Notes: a model not told the origin generated them from the sequence alone. DNA of 64,000 nucleotides from Christensenella sp. (GCA_022784465.1 JALFUR010000010.1:124001-188000); one strand, 5' to 3'; counted from the stretch's first letter, positions 1 to 8,883 are shown. Translations and numbers: made by a program.

Positions 1-450
1 GGTTCAAGGCTTCCACAATTTATTTATGGGCCATCCTATTTATCCTTTGATTATGTTTTGTATCAGCAAGGATTAATTCCCGAAGCGGTTTACAACACAT
101 TTACATGTGCAACCTACAATAAGAAAAAAATTAAGACATATACAAATCGTTTTGGAACTTTTATTTATAGAGATGTTCCTAAAGCGGTATTTAGTTTGGG
201 AGTCCTTGCTTTTCAAGATGAAGAATATTCATATCAAATGGCAACAGCAGAAAAAGCGCTTTGCGATAAACTTTATACTATATCTCCCGTGAAAACTATT
301 AAAGATTTAGAAAGATTGCTATTTGAAGATTTAAGAATAGATGAAGACAAGTTTTACGAATTAAACAAGCAAGATATTTTAAAACTTGCGCCACTATATC
401 ACTCAACAAACTTAAATTTACTTGCAAAATTTATTAAAGGAGAAAAGTAA
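1..450 (+). CDS. AbiEi-like antitoxin, type IV toxin-antitoxin system (5' partial)
   Basis: The reading frame is open from base 1, so the first in-frame TTG (58) is not the true start and the N-terminal winged-helix part lies outside the window. The visible 149 residues begin with a GPSYLSFDYVL stretch and run through GLIPEAVY, which is typical of AbiEi-type transcriptional repressor antitoxins. A gene encoding a nucleotidyltransferase of the AbiEii toxin family follows after one base, as expected for this two-gene module. In the family, AbiEi represses the operon and counters the toxin without binding it directly. Function is inferred from family and neighbour; no operator is visible because the promoter is off the left edge. 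Confidence 0.8.
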   Translation, partial: GSRLPQFIYGPSYLSFDYVLYQQGLIPEAVYNTFTCATYNKKKIKTYTNRFGTFIYRDVPKAVFSLGVLAFQDEEYSYQMATAEKALCDKLYTISPVKTIKDLERLLFEDLRIDEDKFYELNKQDILKLAPLYHSTNLNLLAKFIKGEK

Positions 451-451
451 A

Positions 452-1318
452 ATGCAACAAGTATTAAGCCAGATGTTATCAAAATATCAAATTAACAATA
501 TCGAAGACAAGAAGAATGCCATAAAAGAGATTGTTCAAGAAATAGTTCTTTGTGGACTATCTCGTGGTGGATTTTTTAAAGAAGCGGCATTTTATGGTGG
601 AACAGCACTAAGAATATTTTATGGATTGGATAGATTTAGTGAAGATTTGGATTTTTCATTAATAACACAAAATCCAGATTTTGATTTAACCAAATATTTT
701 CCATATATTGAAAACGAAACAAAATCACTTGGCTTAAATTTCAATGTGACAGAGAAAATTAAATCTGTTGATTCCAATATAAAATCTGCTTTCTTAAAGG
801 GTAACACCAAAGAACATATTTTATCTTTCTATGAAGATAGTGAAGATTCTAAATTTATCAATAAAGAAGAAGCAATACGAATTAAGTTTGAAGTGGACAT
901 TAACCCACCAACTGGGGCAAATTATGAAACTAAGTTTGGACTGTTGCCTTCTCCTTATCAAGTAAGATTATATGATTTGCAATCATTATTTGCAGGTAAA
1001 ATTCATGCTTGCCTTTGCAGGAATTGGAAATCAAGAGTGAAAGGTAGAGATTTTTACGATTATATTTTCTTTTTGTCAATCGGTGCAAAAGTGAATTTGG
1101 AAAATTTGAAAGCAAAGTTGGTTCAGTCAAAGTTTATTAATGAAAATTATGATTTAACTATTGATAATTTAAAAGCATTACTGAACGAAAGATTTGAAAA
1201 TCTAGATATAGAACAAGCAAAGCAAGATGTATTGCCTTTCATAAAAGACAAAACAAAACTTGATTTGTGGAGTAAAGAATTTTTTATTGAAATAACAAAA
1301 AAATTGCAGTCAGTTTAA
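452..1318 (+). CDS. AbiEii/AbiGii-family nucleotidyltransferase toxin
   Basis: A 288-residue protein. The ATG at 452 is chosen because an AAAGGAGA ribosome binding site precedes it, and it begins one base after the antitoxin stop. The nucleotidyltransferase core is visible as GGTALR (residues 49-54) followed by RFSEDLDFS (61-69), with the acidic DxD-type pair. A downstream KGRDFYDY motif near residue 192 matches the AbiEii signature. Members of this family are type IV toxins; some transfer nucleotides to tRNA 3' ends and cause reversible growth arrest or phage abortive infection. The substrate here cannot be read from sequence. All expected motifs are present, so the toxin looks intact. Confidence 0.85.
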   Translation: MQQVLSQMLSKYQINNIEDKKNAIKEIVQEIVLCGLSRGGFFKEAAFYGGTALRIFYGLDRFSEDLDFSLITQNPDFDLTKYFPYIENETKSLGLNFNVTEKIKSVDSNIKSAFLKGNTKEHILSFYEDSEDSKFINKEEAIRIKFEVDINPPTGANYETKFGLLPSPYQVRLYDLQSLFAGKIHACLCRNWKSRVKGRDFYDYIFFLSIGAKVNLENLKAKLVQSKFINENYDLTIDNLKALLNERFENLDIEQAKQDVLPFIKDKTKLDLWSKEFFIEITKKLQSV

Positions 1319-1332
1319 AATTAGAGGTTTTT

Positions 1333-2058
1333 ATGAAATATTTTGTATCTGGCGATATACACGGATTCTTTGACGAGTGGCAAAGTGCTTTGAATGAGAA
1401 AGGCTTTGACTTGAATAACCCTGAACACAAAATAATCCTTTGTGGCGATTTGTTCGATAGAGGAAGCCAGCCAAAAGAAATAATTGATTTTGTTCTGGAA
1501 CACAAAGACAAAGTAATTCTTATTCGTGGCAATCATGAAGACTTGATGGAACAAATGATTGAAAGAAATTCTAGTAATTATGGCGACCTTTGTAATGGCA
1601 CAGAGCAAACAATTGTTGATTTGTATCCAGAGTGGCAAATAAGCGAATTTGACCTTAAAAAGATAGCAAAAGAAACTAGACTCCAAGAAGTTCTAGATAT
1701 GTGTGTTGATTACTATGAAACAAAACATTATATATTCGTTCACGGTTGGATACCAATCATTGAAAATTGTTACTTGTATGATAGCAATTGGCGAACGGCA
1801 AGAAAAGAACGTTGGGAAAAGGCTCGCTGGGCAAACCCAGTAGAAATGTATAGATATGAAATCTACGAACCAAACAAGACAATAGTTTGTGGACATTGGC
1901 ATTGTTCTGCTCTGTGGCACGAACAAAATCCAGACGAATACGAAGAATTTGGAGATAAAGCCAATTTTGAACCTTTCATAACAAAAAATATGATAGCCAT
2001 AGATGCTTGCACTGCTTATTCGAAGAAGGTTAATGTTTTAATTATAAATGAGAATTAG
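1333..2058 (+). CDS. calcineurin-like metallophosphoesterase (Ser/Thr protein phosphatase-like)
   Basis: A 241-residue cytoplasmic protein with the complete binuclear-metal phosphoesterase signature: GDIHG (7-11), GDLFDRG (38-44), RGNHED (65-70), VHGW near 139 and GHWH near 182. The first block set resembles bacterial PrpE/ApaH-type enzymes, which hydrolyse phosphoproteins or dinucleoside polyphosphates; the actual substrate is unknown. It starts 14 bases after the AbiEii stop behind an AGAGG site, so it is probably cotranscribed with the toxin-antitoxin pair and ends at a hairpin at about 2150-2203. It may be passenger cargo of the accessory patch next to tRNA-Thr. Confidence 0.85.
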   Translation: MKYFVSGDIHGFFDEWQSALNEKGFDLNNPEHKIILCGDLFDRGSQPKEIIDFVLEHKDKVILIRGNHEDLMEQMIERNSSNYGDLCNGTEQTIVDLYPEWQISEFDLKKIAKETRLQEVLDMCVDYYETKHYIFVHGWIPIIENCYLYDSNWRTARKERWEKARWANPVEMYRYEIYEPNKTIVCGHWHCSALWHEQNPDEYEEFGDKANFEPFITKNMIAIDACTAYSKKVNVLIINEN

Positions 2059-2113
2059 ATTATTAAGGTCGGGTTCTAGAAAATAGAGTGTGTGCTCTAT
2101 ACATTAGAACATT

Positions 2114-2137
2114 AAGAAAATAAAGGGTTTTAGCAAT
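2114..2137 (+). repeat. direct repeat, left copy (tRNA-Thr terminator arm)
   Basis: A 24-base segment that matches 3715-3738 at 21 of 24 positions in the same orientation. The right copy is one arm and the loop of the tRNA-Thr terminator hairpin. The two copies bracket the DUF4143 ATPase gene, which suggests an insertion or duplication at this tRNA end. Confidence 0.55.
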
Positions 2138-2149
2138 ACAAGAAACTAT

Positions 2150-2203
2150 TTGCTGTCTTTTGCTTTTAAAATTTTATAGCAATTGACAGCAATATGTTTT
2201 TTT
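2150..2203 (+). terminator. intrinsic terminator after the phosphoesterase
   Basis: TTGCTGTC (2150-2157) pairs with GACAGCAA (2185-2192), with an inner TTGC/GCAA pairing and a run of T residues from 2197. The hairpin is AT-rich with a large loop, but it sits where the plus-strand operon should stop. A second small hairpin, ATAGAG/CTCTAT, lies just upstream near 2083-2100. Confidence 0.55.
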
Positions 2204-2267
2204 AATAATTTAGGTGGTTTAAAACTGCGTAAAACTATCTAAAAAGATTTTGAACTTTCATTACGAA

Positions 2268-3488
2268 TTATATATACCAAACAGGAATTATTAAAGTATC
2301 TTTATCCAATGCAGATAATTTTTCTTTCATGCAAATAATAGCACCTTGACCTAACTTGATTTCTGCTTTTTTAAGAACATCAAAACTTTTTGTCATAGAC
2401 AAAGTTGGATTTGAAGATTTCTTAATTTCAATTGGGTGTAGAAGCCCATTGGATTCAAGAATAATATCAATTTCGTGTTGTTGTTTATCTCTAAAATAAT
2501 ACATATATAATTCTTTACCAGAATTCATATAAGATTTTTTAATTTCAGCAACAATATAATTTTCAAGTATTGCTCCATTGATAGAACTATTTTGTAAAAT
2601 TTCAGGACTAGAATATTTTGTTAAATAACTTACAAGTCCAGTGTCAAAGAAATATACTTTTGGAGTTTTAATAACTCTTTTTAATAAATTGTTTGAATAT
2701 GGGTGTAGGTAGAAAATAATTTCAGATTTTTCAAGAATTCCAAGCCACCTTTTAGCTGTATCATCACTTACTTCAACATCAACAGCAATAGAGTGTATAT
2801 TTAATTCTTGTCCAACCCTACAAGCAACAGCACGGATAAAATCCACAAATTGAGTTTCATCTTTAACTGATACATCTTCCTTAACATCACGAGATATATA
2901 GGTTTGCAAATAACTTGAATAAAATATATCTCTATTTGTATATTTACCACTTGCAAGTCCAGGCATACCACCTTGCCAAATCCTCTTAAATATTTCATCA
3001 ACACTAGCAGATTTGTTATTGTGTTCTCTTAACTCTAAACTTTCTAACGTTATTTCAAAAGGATGAAGTTTGTTATTTGCAAATAATTCGTGTTGGGATA
3101 GTGAAGGCAAATTTAAAATAGCAATTCTTCCTGCTAAACTTTCTTGTGCAAGTTTCATTAGATTATAGCTTTGTGAACCTGTAAGCCAAAAACTTCCCGG
3201 TTCAGCCCCATTATCTATTGCAATTTTAATATAAGAAAATAGTTCAGGAGCATATTGAACTTCATCAATAAGAATTGGCGTTTTGTGAATTTTTAAAAAC
3301 ATTTCAGGGTCTGTTCGAGCCAAACTTCTTTCTTGCAAATCATCTAATGTTACTTTTTTTCTATTATTATCTATATGTTCAAGCATTGTGCTTTTACCAA
3401 CCTGTCTAGGTCCTGTAATTAAAATACAAGAATATTCTTTTGTTAAATTAGATACAATATCTTCCATATCTCTCTTAATATAATTCAT
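2268..3488 (-). CDS. AAA ATPase with DUF4143 and nuclease-like C-terminus
   Basis: A 406-residue protein. The start at 3488 is preferred over an upstream in-frame ATG because AAGGAG stands six bases before it. Walker A is GPRQVGKST (26-34), Walker B lies in LIDEVQY, and a sensor region reads WLTGSQSY. The C-terminal DUF4143 half ends in a D...EIKKS arrangement resembling a PD-(D/E)XK fold. These AAA_14/DUF4143 proteins are widespread in Clostridia and gut bacteria, often in accessory DNA. Roles in defence or DNA handling are suspected, but no activity is established. It is transcribed against the phosphoesterase and toward it. It is flanked by the imperfect direct repeat, so it may have arrived separately from the AbiE module. 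Confidence 0.85.
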   Translation of the reverse strand: MNYIKRDMEDIVSNLTKEYSCILITGPRQVGKSTMLEHIDNNRKKVTLDDLQERSLARTDPEMFLKIHKTPILIDEVQYAPELFSYIKIAIDNGAEPGSFWLTGSQSYNLMKLAQESLAGRIAILNLPSLSQHELFANNKLHPFEITLESLELREHNNKSASVDEIFKRIWQGGMPGLASGKYTNRDIFYSSYLQTYISRDVKEDVSVKDETQFVDFIRAVACRVGQELNIHSIAVDVEVSDDTAKRWLGILEKSEIIFYLHPYSNNLLKRVIKTPKVYFFDTGLVSYLTKYSSPEILQNSSINGAILENYIVAEIKKSYMNSGKELYMYYFRDKQQHEIDIILESNGLLHPIEIKKSSNPTLSMTKSFDVLKKAEIKLGQGAIICMKEKLSALDKDTLIIPVWYI

Positions 3489-3699
3489 AAAAATCTCCTT
3501 TATGACCAAAATACGATACAATCTTATTTTAGTCATTTTTATTTCAAATATCAATGTTTTATTGAAAATTTTCATTGTGAACTCAAAAATTATTCAATAG
3601 AAATATTGGTTTTCTCCTATTTTCGATGTTCTTTTAGGAGAAAATCTTTTAAATATTTAAATAGGGGGGTATTTTCTGTTAAAAATTTGCAAAAAGTAA

Positions 3700-3739
3700 A
3701 ATCGCTAAAACCCTAGGAAAATAAAGGTTTTTAGCGATT
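3700..3739 (-). terminator. terminator of tRNA-Thr
   Basis: AATCGCTAAAACC (3700-3712) pairs with GGTTTTTAGCGATT (3726-3739), a 13-bp stem with one bulged base. On the minus strand it is followed by TTTTACTTTTTG, so it terminates tRNA-Thr transcription. Confidence 0.75.
3715..3738 (+). repeat. direct repeat, right copy
   Basis: Partner of 2114-2137 (21 of 24 identical). It lies inside the tRNA-Thr terminator. The separation of about 1.6 kb corresponds to the DUF4143 ATPase gene plus flanks. Confidence 0.55.
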
Positions 3740-3748
3740 ATTATATTA

Positions 3749-3823
3749 TGGAGCTACTGACGGGAATCGGACCCGTGACCCCTGCCTTACCAAGGCAGTG
3801 CTCTACCGCTGAGCCACAGTAGC
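3749..3823 (-). tRNA. tRNA-Thr (anticodon GGU)
   Basis: A 75-base cloverleaf with acceptor stem GCTACTG/CAGTAGC, anticodon stem CTGCC/GGCAG with loop TTGGTAA (anticodon GGT), T-loop GGTCCGATTC region, and an encoded CCA end. It lies about 70 bases downstream of dnaI on the same strand, so it may be processed from a dnaB-dnaI-tRNA transcript. The DNA beyond its 3' end is accessory in character. Confidence 0.95.
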
Positions 3824-3895
3824 AAATCAAATATTTTCAATTTTTATTTCTATACACAATATATTATAAATAAAACTTGCCGAAATAAAAACTTT

Positions 3896-4822
3896 TTATT
3901 GCTTAATTTTTCTCAAGTCTTTTCCTTCAATATAATTGATTGCTAGTGCATATTTTGCATTTGTTAGTCTTGAAGCAGATCTTTCTCCATATTTCTTTGA
4001 AAAATCTTCTAAATCAAGATTTGTACAAATAATAGTTTTTTTAAGATTATTAATTCTAGTATCAATGACATTAAACAAGTATCCAATTTCTATAGAATTA
4101 GTCATTTCTGTTCCTAGATCATCAATAATTAAACAATCGCAATCTAAAATCTCATAGAATCTTTCGTTGTTTGGTCTATTAAATTGCTCATTGACAAAGA
4201 TATTGTTTAGGTCAAATGCTGTTACATAATAAACAGAATATCCTTTATCTAGAAGGGCATTAGCAGTAGAAAAGGCTAGTGTGGTTTTACCAACGCCAAC
4301 ATTGCCGCTTAAAAATATTATTTGTTTAGTTGCGTTGTCAAAATGAGTAATCCACTTTTTAGATATCCATTCATACAAAGAGCTCATAATGTCAGATTGA
4401 GGAACATCTAATTGCTTTATATTATTATTCTCAAAAGTATGCTCGTAAGCAATAGCTGGCAAGTTAGACGATTCTTTTAGCATTTTTATAAGGTTAGTCT
4501 TCCTGCATGCGCAAATGCCATCTTTTGTTCTGCCTTTATCGTTGCATTTTTGGCATGAAACTTTATATGTTAAATCAATATGATTCTCTTTAATAAAACT
4601 AGATAATTGTTTTTTTGTTTCTATAAGTTCTTTTTTAGCAAATTCATCATCAGGATTGTTAATTGTTTGCAATACCAACTTTCTTCTACTAAGTTCTAAT
4701 TCTTTAAATTTAGGGAAGGATTCAAAGGCATTATTAAATCGTTCATTAAAGTCTAAAGAGATTTGAATTTGTTTCTCTTTATAATAGCTATCTAAAATGC
4801 GATTTATTTCTTGCTTTGTCAT
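3896..4822 (-). CDS. dnaI: primosomal helicase loader DnaI (DnaC-like ATPase)
   Basis: A 308-residue AAA+ protein that loads the replicative helicase onto DNA at oriC and at restarted forks. The N-terminal third is helical and holds a zinc-binding cluster (C90-x2-C93 with C104-x-C106), as in B. subtilis DnaI. Walker A is GNVGVGKTT near 173-181, and Walker B LIIDDLG near 232-238 is followed by a sensor-1 ICTN. It begins one base after the stop of the DnaB-like gene, so the two are translationally linked, as is usual in Bacillota. It is the last protein gene before tRNA-Thr on this strand. Confidence 0.92.
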   Translation of the reverse strand: MTKQEINRILDSYYKEKQIQISLDFNERFNNAFESFPKFKELELSRRKLVLQTINNPDDEFAKKELIETKKQLSSFIKENHIDLTYKVSCQKCNDKGRTKDGICACRKTNLIKMLKESSNLPAIAYEHTFENNNIKQLDVPQSDIMSSLYEWISKKWITHFDNATKQIIFLSGNVGVGKTTLAFSTANALLDKGYSVYYVTAFDLNNIFVNEQFNRPNNERFYEILDCDCLIIDDLGTEMTNSIEIGYLFNVIDTRINNLKKTIICTNLDLEDFSKKYGERSASRLTNAKYALAINYIEGKDLRKIKQ

Positions 4823-4823
4823 T

Positions 4824-6263
4824 TTATGCCTCTAAATTAAGAATATCTTCGCTAGATAATAGGGAAGCTTCAGCTTGCTCTTTATCGTATTTTCTATCAT
4901 TTTTGTTAAACGACTTAGCGTTTTTTGTTATTTTAGATGATGCAAAGAATGAAGTTGCATCCTCAATAGTATATATAGACTTTTCTTTTAATTGAGACAA
5001 CTTTTTGGATATTTCGCTAAAATTAGATCCAATACTTTTTTCTGCAACAAATTTTATCATATCTACAGAAAAGCCCCATTCGTTTGTCCAACATTTGAAT
5101 GAATCTCTATCATTTATTGTTACAATACGAGTTAATCCTAAAATAGATAATAATTGTTTTATGATTTCATCGTTCTTTTGCAAAGAAGTATAATAATTAT
5201 CGATTTGGTTGTCAGTTATTATTCCTTGTGAATACAAAGTATTTACAATAGAATCCATTTGCTCAAGTTTTTTAATTGAGTTTTTAAAACAATATTGAGC
5301 AATCACGCTTAAACCATCTATGCTATATCCCTTTTGAATCCATGGAGAGATATAGGTCTCAACAACAGGTGCTGTATTATCATACCAGGTTCCAAGTAGT
5401 TTAATGATTGTCACAGCGCCATCATTCAATTTCTTTTTATTCTTTAGGTATGACTCAATTTCCTGCGCGCTCATAGCTGTATTTTTAAAACATTCATCTA
5501 ATATGATGTCTAGTTTTTGAAGTGTTTTTGTAGATTTTTTACAAGCAGCTAATATTGCTGAATGGTCAAAGCCCCAATTGTTTGTCCATTTTATATACAA
5601 GTCAGTGTCTTCTTCAGTTATCGCTGAAGTTTTACCAATAGCTACAGCAACTTCTTTTAAAGCACTTGAGTTTAATTCGCGTTGTTGGATACGTTGTTCT
5701 ACAGCGGATAAAGATCTAATTCCATCGTTTATCCACGAACCAGCAACTTTTAATATGTAAGAAGTAGATACACCCTTTCCTTTTTGGTCAACACAGTGTT
5801 TAATAATCATCAATAAAACCTCTGGGGAAATATTGCTTGATTCCATGAAATCATAGTATTGAATAAAAGTGTTTGGATTAGATATTACTTTTCCTTCAAA
5901 ACATTCTTCTAGTTGAATATTAAAATCTGCATATTTCGAGGTGTCATATGTCTTGTAGTGCATTCTATTTTTTATTGAATGATATTGAATAGATAAAGGA
6001 TCAAAACTGTAAATAGTTACAAGACCTTTTTCCTGTAAATCATTAAATGATTCAATAACTTGTTCTTTGCTTAAAGAAAGAGAATCCATTAAATGCTCAA
6101 GACTATTGTCCTTAGAAAGAGGCATTGAACATAAATAAAGACCATATAAATAGACCTTTACAGTATTACCAGAAAAATCAGACATATATGAGTTGATAAA
6201 ATCGTTTTCAACCATTATATATCCAAGATTTTCTTCCCCTCTTCCAAAGCAACACAATGCCAT
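4824..6263 (-). CDS. dnaB: replication initiation protein DnaB/DnaD family
   Basis: A 479-residue protein with an N-terminal winged-helix-like region (about 15-100) and a run of DnaD-type helical modules. The clearest modules are at about 118-195, 222-275, 288-352 and 365-442. Two carry the matching W-T-N-x-W-G-F signature near 226 and 392, and one carries a related PWIQKGY near 307. In Bacillota, DnaB and DnaD remodel the origin and recruit DnaI and the helicase. The start at 6263 has a GAGGG site five bases upstream; the next ATG (codon 17) has no well-spaced site. The number of DnaD-like modules looks higher than in B. subtilis DnaB. Confidence 0.85.
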   Translation of the reverse strand: MALCCFGRGEENLGYIMVENDFINSYMSDFSGNTVKVYLYGLYLCSMPLSKDNSLEHLMDSLSLSKEQVIESFNDLQEKGLVTIYSFDPLSIQYHSIKNRMHYKTYDTSKYADFNIQLEECFEGKVISNPNTFIQYYDFMESSNISPEVLLMIIKHCVDQKGKGVSTSYILKVAGSWINDGIRSLSAVEQRIQQRELNSSALKEVAVAIGKTSAITEEDTDLYIKWTNNWGFDHSAILAACKKSTKTLQKLDIILDECFKNTAMSAQEIESYLKNKKKLNDGAVTIIKLLGTWYDNTAPVVETYISPWIQKGYSIDGLSVIAQYCFKNSIKKLEQMDSIVNTLYSQGIITDNQIDNYYTSLQKNDEIIKQLLSILGLTRIVTINDRDSFKCWTNEWGFSVDMIKFVAEKSIGSNFSEISKKLSQLKEKSIYTIEDATSFFASSKITKNAKSFNKNDRKYDKEQAEASLLSSEDILNLEA

Positions 6264-6441
6264 TTTTTCCCTCGTTTAAAAAAGTGATGTAGTATTATCA
6301 TAGCATAACAAAAGCAAAAGCAAAATAAATATTTTGATATATAATTAGACATTTTTTTTAAAAAAATTATTAAAAAAATAATAGATTAAGCAAAAAAGGA
6401 AGGAAAAACAAAAAAAATAACATTATTAGACGTATTGGTAA

Positions 6442-6447
6442 TATAAT
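6442..6447 (+). promoter_or_regulatory. -10 box (TATAAT) six bases before the ABC transporter start
   Basis: TATAAT ends at 6447 and the ATG is at 6454, so transcription would begin at or next to the start codon. No Shine-Dalgarno sequence is present and the -35 is poor. Confidence 0.6.
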
Positions 6448-6453
6448 ATAAGC

Positions 6454-7449
6454 ATGGAAAACGAAAACTTATTAAATAATCAAAAAGAAGAAGTAATCAG
6501 ATTAAATGGAGTAACAAAAATTTACTCTTCAAGTTTTAATCAATTTAAGAAGAAGTTATCACCAAGCGTAACTGTAAATGAAATCACCGCAGTAGATAAT
6601 GTTGATTTAGTTGTCGAAAAGGGAGATATCTTTGGCTTGCTTGGCGCAAATGGTTCAGGAAAAACAACTATCATAAAAATGATTTGCAGTCTTATACATC
6701 CTACAAACGGTGAGGTTTTTGTGTTTGGCAAAAACAGCAAGACTTGTGCGCAAGAAATTCATAAGGAACTTGGCGCAATAGTTGAAGCACCAACTATGAT
6801 TAAAGATATGACTGGCCTTGAAAACCTTGAGTATTTTGCTAAGCTTCAGGGTGGAATAGATTCTAGAAGAATACGAGATATTATAGAACTTGTTGGTTTG
6901 AAAGATAGACAAAATTCAAAATTTTCAACATATTCTTTGGGTATGCAACAGAGATTGGGAATTGCACAAGCAATTATGCATAATCCAAGATTACTTGTTC
7001 TTGATGAACCAATAAATGGCTTAGATCCAGACGGCATTATAAAAATTAGAGATTTGCTTCTTGAAATTAATAAAGAATATGGAACAACAATTTTAATATC
7101 TTCTCATATTTTATCTGAAATGCAAGCACTTTGTTCTAAAGTAGCTATAATGTCAAAGGGAAAAATATTAAGCGTTAAAACTATTGAGGAAGTTCAAGAT
7201 CAAACAGATAATACCATTATTGCATGCATTGTTTGCGACAATGCAATCCTAGGGCAAGAGAAAATAGTTGCTATGGATGATAGCATAGAAACAAGAGTTC
7301 TTGGGCAAAAATTATATGTAAGATTTAAAGGAGACAAATTGCCTTCAATAAACAAAGAATTAATTCTTAACGGAATTAATATTGAATCAGTTACAGTGAA
7401 AAAGAGAACACTAGAAGAACTATATAAGGAGCTTACGAGAGATGAATAA
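6454..7449 (+). CDS. ABC transporter ATP-binding protein (ABC-2 exporter type)
   Basis: A 331-residue ATPase with Walker A GANGSGKTT (residues 69-77), signature YSLGMQQR, Walker B LLVLDEP and the H-loop SSH. The ABC domain is followed by a C-terminal extension of about 80 residues, as in BcrA/CcmA-type drug and bacteriocin exporters. It overlaps the permease gene by eight bases, so the two form one exporter. Substrate unknown. The gene has no ribosome binding site and a -10 box six bases before the ATG, which suggests a leaderless mRNA. Confidence 0.9.
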   Translation: MENENLLNNQKEEVIRLNGVTKIYSSSFNQFKKKLSPSVTVNEITAVDNVDLVVEKGDIFGLLGANGSGKTTIIKMICSLIHPTNGEVFVFGKNSKTCAQEIHKELGAIVEAPTMIKDMTGLENLEYFAKLQGGIDSRRIRDIIELVGLKDRQNSKFSTYSLGMQQRLGIAQAIMHNPRLLVLDEPINGLDPDGIIKIRDLLLEINKEYGTTILISSHILSEMQALCSKVAIMSKGKILSVKTIEEVQDQTDNTIIACIVCDNAILGQEKIVAMDDSIETRVLGQKLYVRFKGDKLPSINKELILNGINIESVTVKKRTLEELYKELTRDE

Positions 7450-8464
7450 TGGATTTAAATGTGCATATTTTGCAGAGTTAGGTAAGCTTTTAAAGAAAAA
7501 AAGAACGCTTAAATTAATTATTTCACTTGCAATAATTATTGTAGTATTTACGTTGCTTTTTAGATTTGTGTATTCATTGTTAGAAGACGTTTCAGGCGTA
7601 GCATTAAGCGAAATAGAATTTGCCGATACACAAGAAGAGTTGGATGCTCTTAAAGCGGGATATGAAGAATATAAAATAGCATCAGAAAATTTAACAAAGA
7701 ACAAACTGATAGATACAACTATATATTCATATAAGGCTCAAATAGCAGCTGGACAGTTCTTGGTAGACAACAATATAAGCGCATCATCTATTAGGTCTTT
7801 TGGTACCGTATCTTTATCTTCAAATGGCTACGTTCTATTTATGCTTGATTTTATAACAATTGTCGTTGTTATATATTCAATTGTTGCTATTGGGCAATTA
7901 GTAGGAGGGGAGTTAACAGAAGGGGTAGTAAAAATGGAACTACTTCGTCCTATTGGCAGAAATGAATTGTTGAGTGCAAAATATTTAGCAACACTTTCTT
8001 TTTCTACAGTATTATATTTGTTGCTATTTGTAATAATTAATATTGTTGGGATTATATTTTTCAAAGTTGATGTTAAAGATGTATTAGTAGTTTTAGATGC
8101 ATCAAAAGCAGGATTGATTAGCCCTATTGGTGAGCTAGTGTTGTATTTTATACAAGGGCTTATAATTATAATCTCTTTAGTTATGTTGACGACAAACGTA
8201 TCAGTAATGCTTAAAAAAGGAGCATCAGTTGCCTTGCCAATAGTTATATTCTTAATTGCAGGTAATATTGAAAGTATGCTTGGATATTTATATGTTGGAT
8301 ATGCTGGAATATCTATAAACTTAGAGTTTTTATCTGCTCTTACAGTGAGCGGACCAACGTTTAATTATATGTCGCTATTCTCTATGTTGGCCATTACAAT
8401 TGTATATATAGCAATTAATACAATTTTGGCACATGTATTGTTTAATCGAAAGGATATACAATAA
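7442..8464 (+). CDS. ABC-2 type permease, partner of the preceding ATPase
   Basis: A 340-residue membrane protein. The first helix (about 20-45) is followed by an extracytoplasmic segment of about 80 residues. About five further hydrophobic helices run from residue 125 to the C-terminus, the ABC-2 permease layout. The motif GELTEGVVKMELLRPI after the second helix is typical of these permeases (the GEE/GT..L..P cytoplasmic turn). It starts inside the ATPase gene behind an AAGGAG site and ends convergent with a small minus-strand gene. With the ATPase it should form a homodimeric or heterotetrameric exporter; cargo is not deducible. Confidence 0.85.
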   Translation: MNNGFKCAYFAELGKLLKKKRTLKLIISLAIIIVVFTLLFRFVYSLLEDVSGVALSEIEFADTQEELDALKAGYEEYKIASENLTKNKLIDTTIYSYKAQIAAGQFLVDNNISASSIRSFGTVSLSSNGYVLFMLDFITIVVVIYSIVAIGQLVGGELTEGVVKMELLRPIGRNELLSAKYLATLSFSTVLYLLLFVIINIVGIIFFKVDVKDVLVVLDASKAGLISPIGELVLYFIQGLIIIISLVMLTTNVSVMLKKGASVALPIVIFLIAGNIESMLGYLYVGYAGISINLEFLSALTVSGPTFNYMSLFSMLAITIVYIAINTILAHVLFNRKDIQ

Positions 8465-8487
8465 TAAAAAGATAGAAAATTAAGGCT

Positions 8488-8745
8488 TTATTCCTTGCAA
8501 TCTTCTATTCTAAGCTGGTCGTAATCAAGGCTTTGAATAAAGTCATCAGCTTTAAAAACCGAATTGTAATAGTAGACAAAATTTTTGTAATGATAAGGAA
8601 CAATTACTGGCGTTGGGATATCGAATTTATTACATATTTCGCTAACCCACAAATTGTAATTATCAAAAGAAATTGGCAAAGAGCTTTCATAAATAAGGTC
8701 TTTGATTAAATCGTTGTTAGTTATAAGTTTAGCCCAAATTTTCAT
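8488..8745 (-). CDS. small conserved-looking protein of unknown function
   Basis: An 85-residue soluble protein, acidic near its C-terminus and rich in aromatic residues (several Tyr, Trp and Phe), without membrane segments or a recognised motif. The ATG is preceded by AAGGAA at suitable spacing. It is alone on the minus strand between the ABC exporter (convergent) and rex (divergent), so it has its own promoter in the shared 140-base region. Codon use matches its neighbours. I do not recognise a family. Confidence 0.6.
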   Translation of the reverse strand: MKIWAKLITNNDLIKDLIYESSLPISFDNYNLWVSEICNKFDIPTPVIVPYHYKNFVYYYNSVFKADDFIQSLDYDQLRIEDCKE

Positions 8746-8825
8746 ATTATTGTTCCTTTTTCTTTATTATATGCATGCTGCTTGCATCTAGTCAAAAGAA
8801 TAATAAAAGGGTAAAATATTTGCCA

Positions 8826-8854
8826 TTGACAAAGACCTTTATTTTATATAAAAT
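8826..8854 (+). promoter_or_regulatory. sigma-A promoter of rex operon
   Basis: TTGACA (8826-8831), 17-base spacer, TAAAAT (8849-8854). It sits about 30 bases upstream of the rex start, with GGGAGG as ribosome binding site. No obvious Rex operator (TTGTTAA-type palindrome) is seen. Confidence 0.8.
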
Positions 8855-8883
8855 AATCGTGTTACTATTTTACGGGAGGAAAT

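Noticed and set aside
1321-1686. 121-residue ORF on the minus strand over the phosphoesterase
   Set aside because: Shadow of a gene with complete metallophosphoesterase motifs; no RBS.
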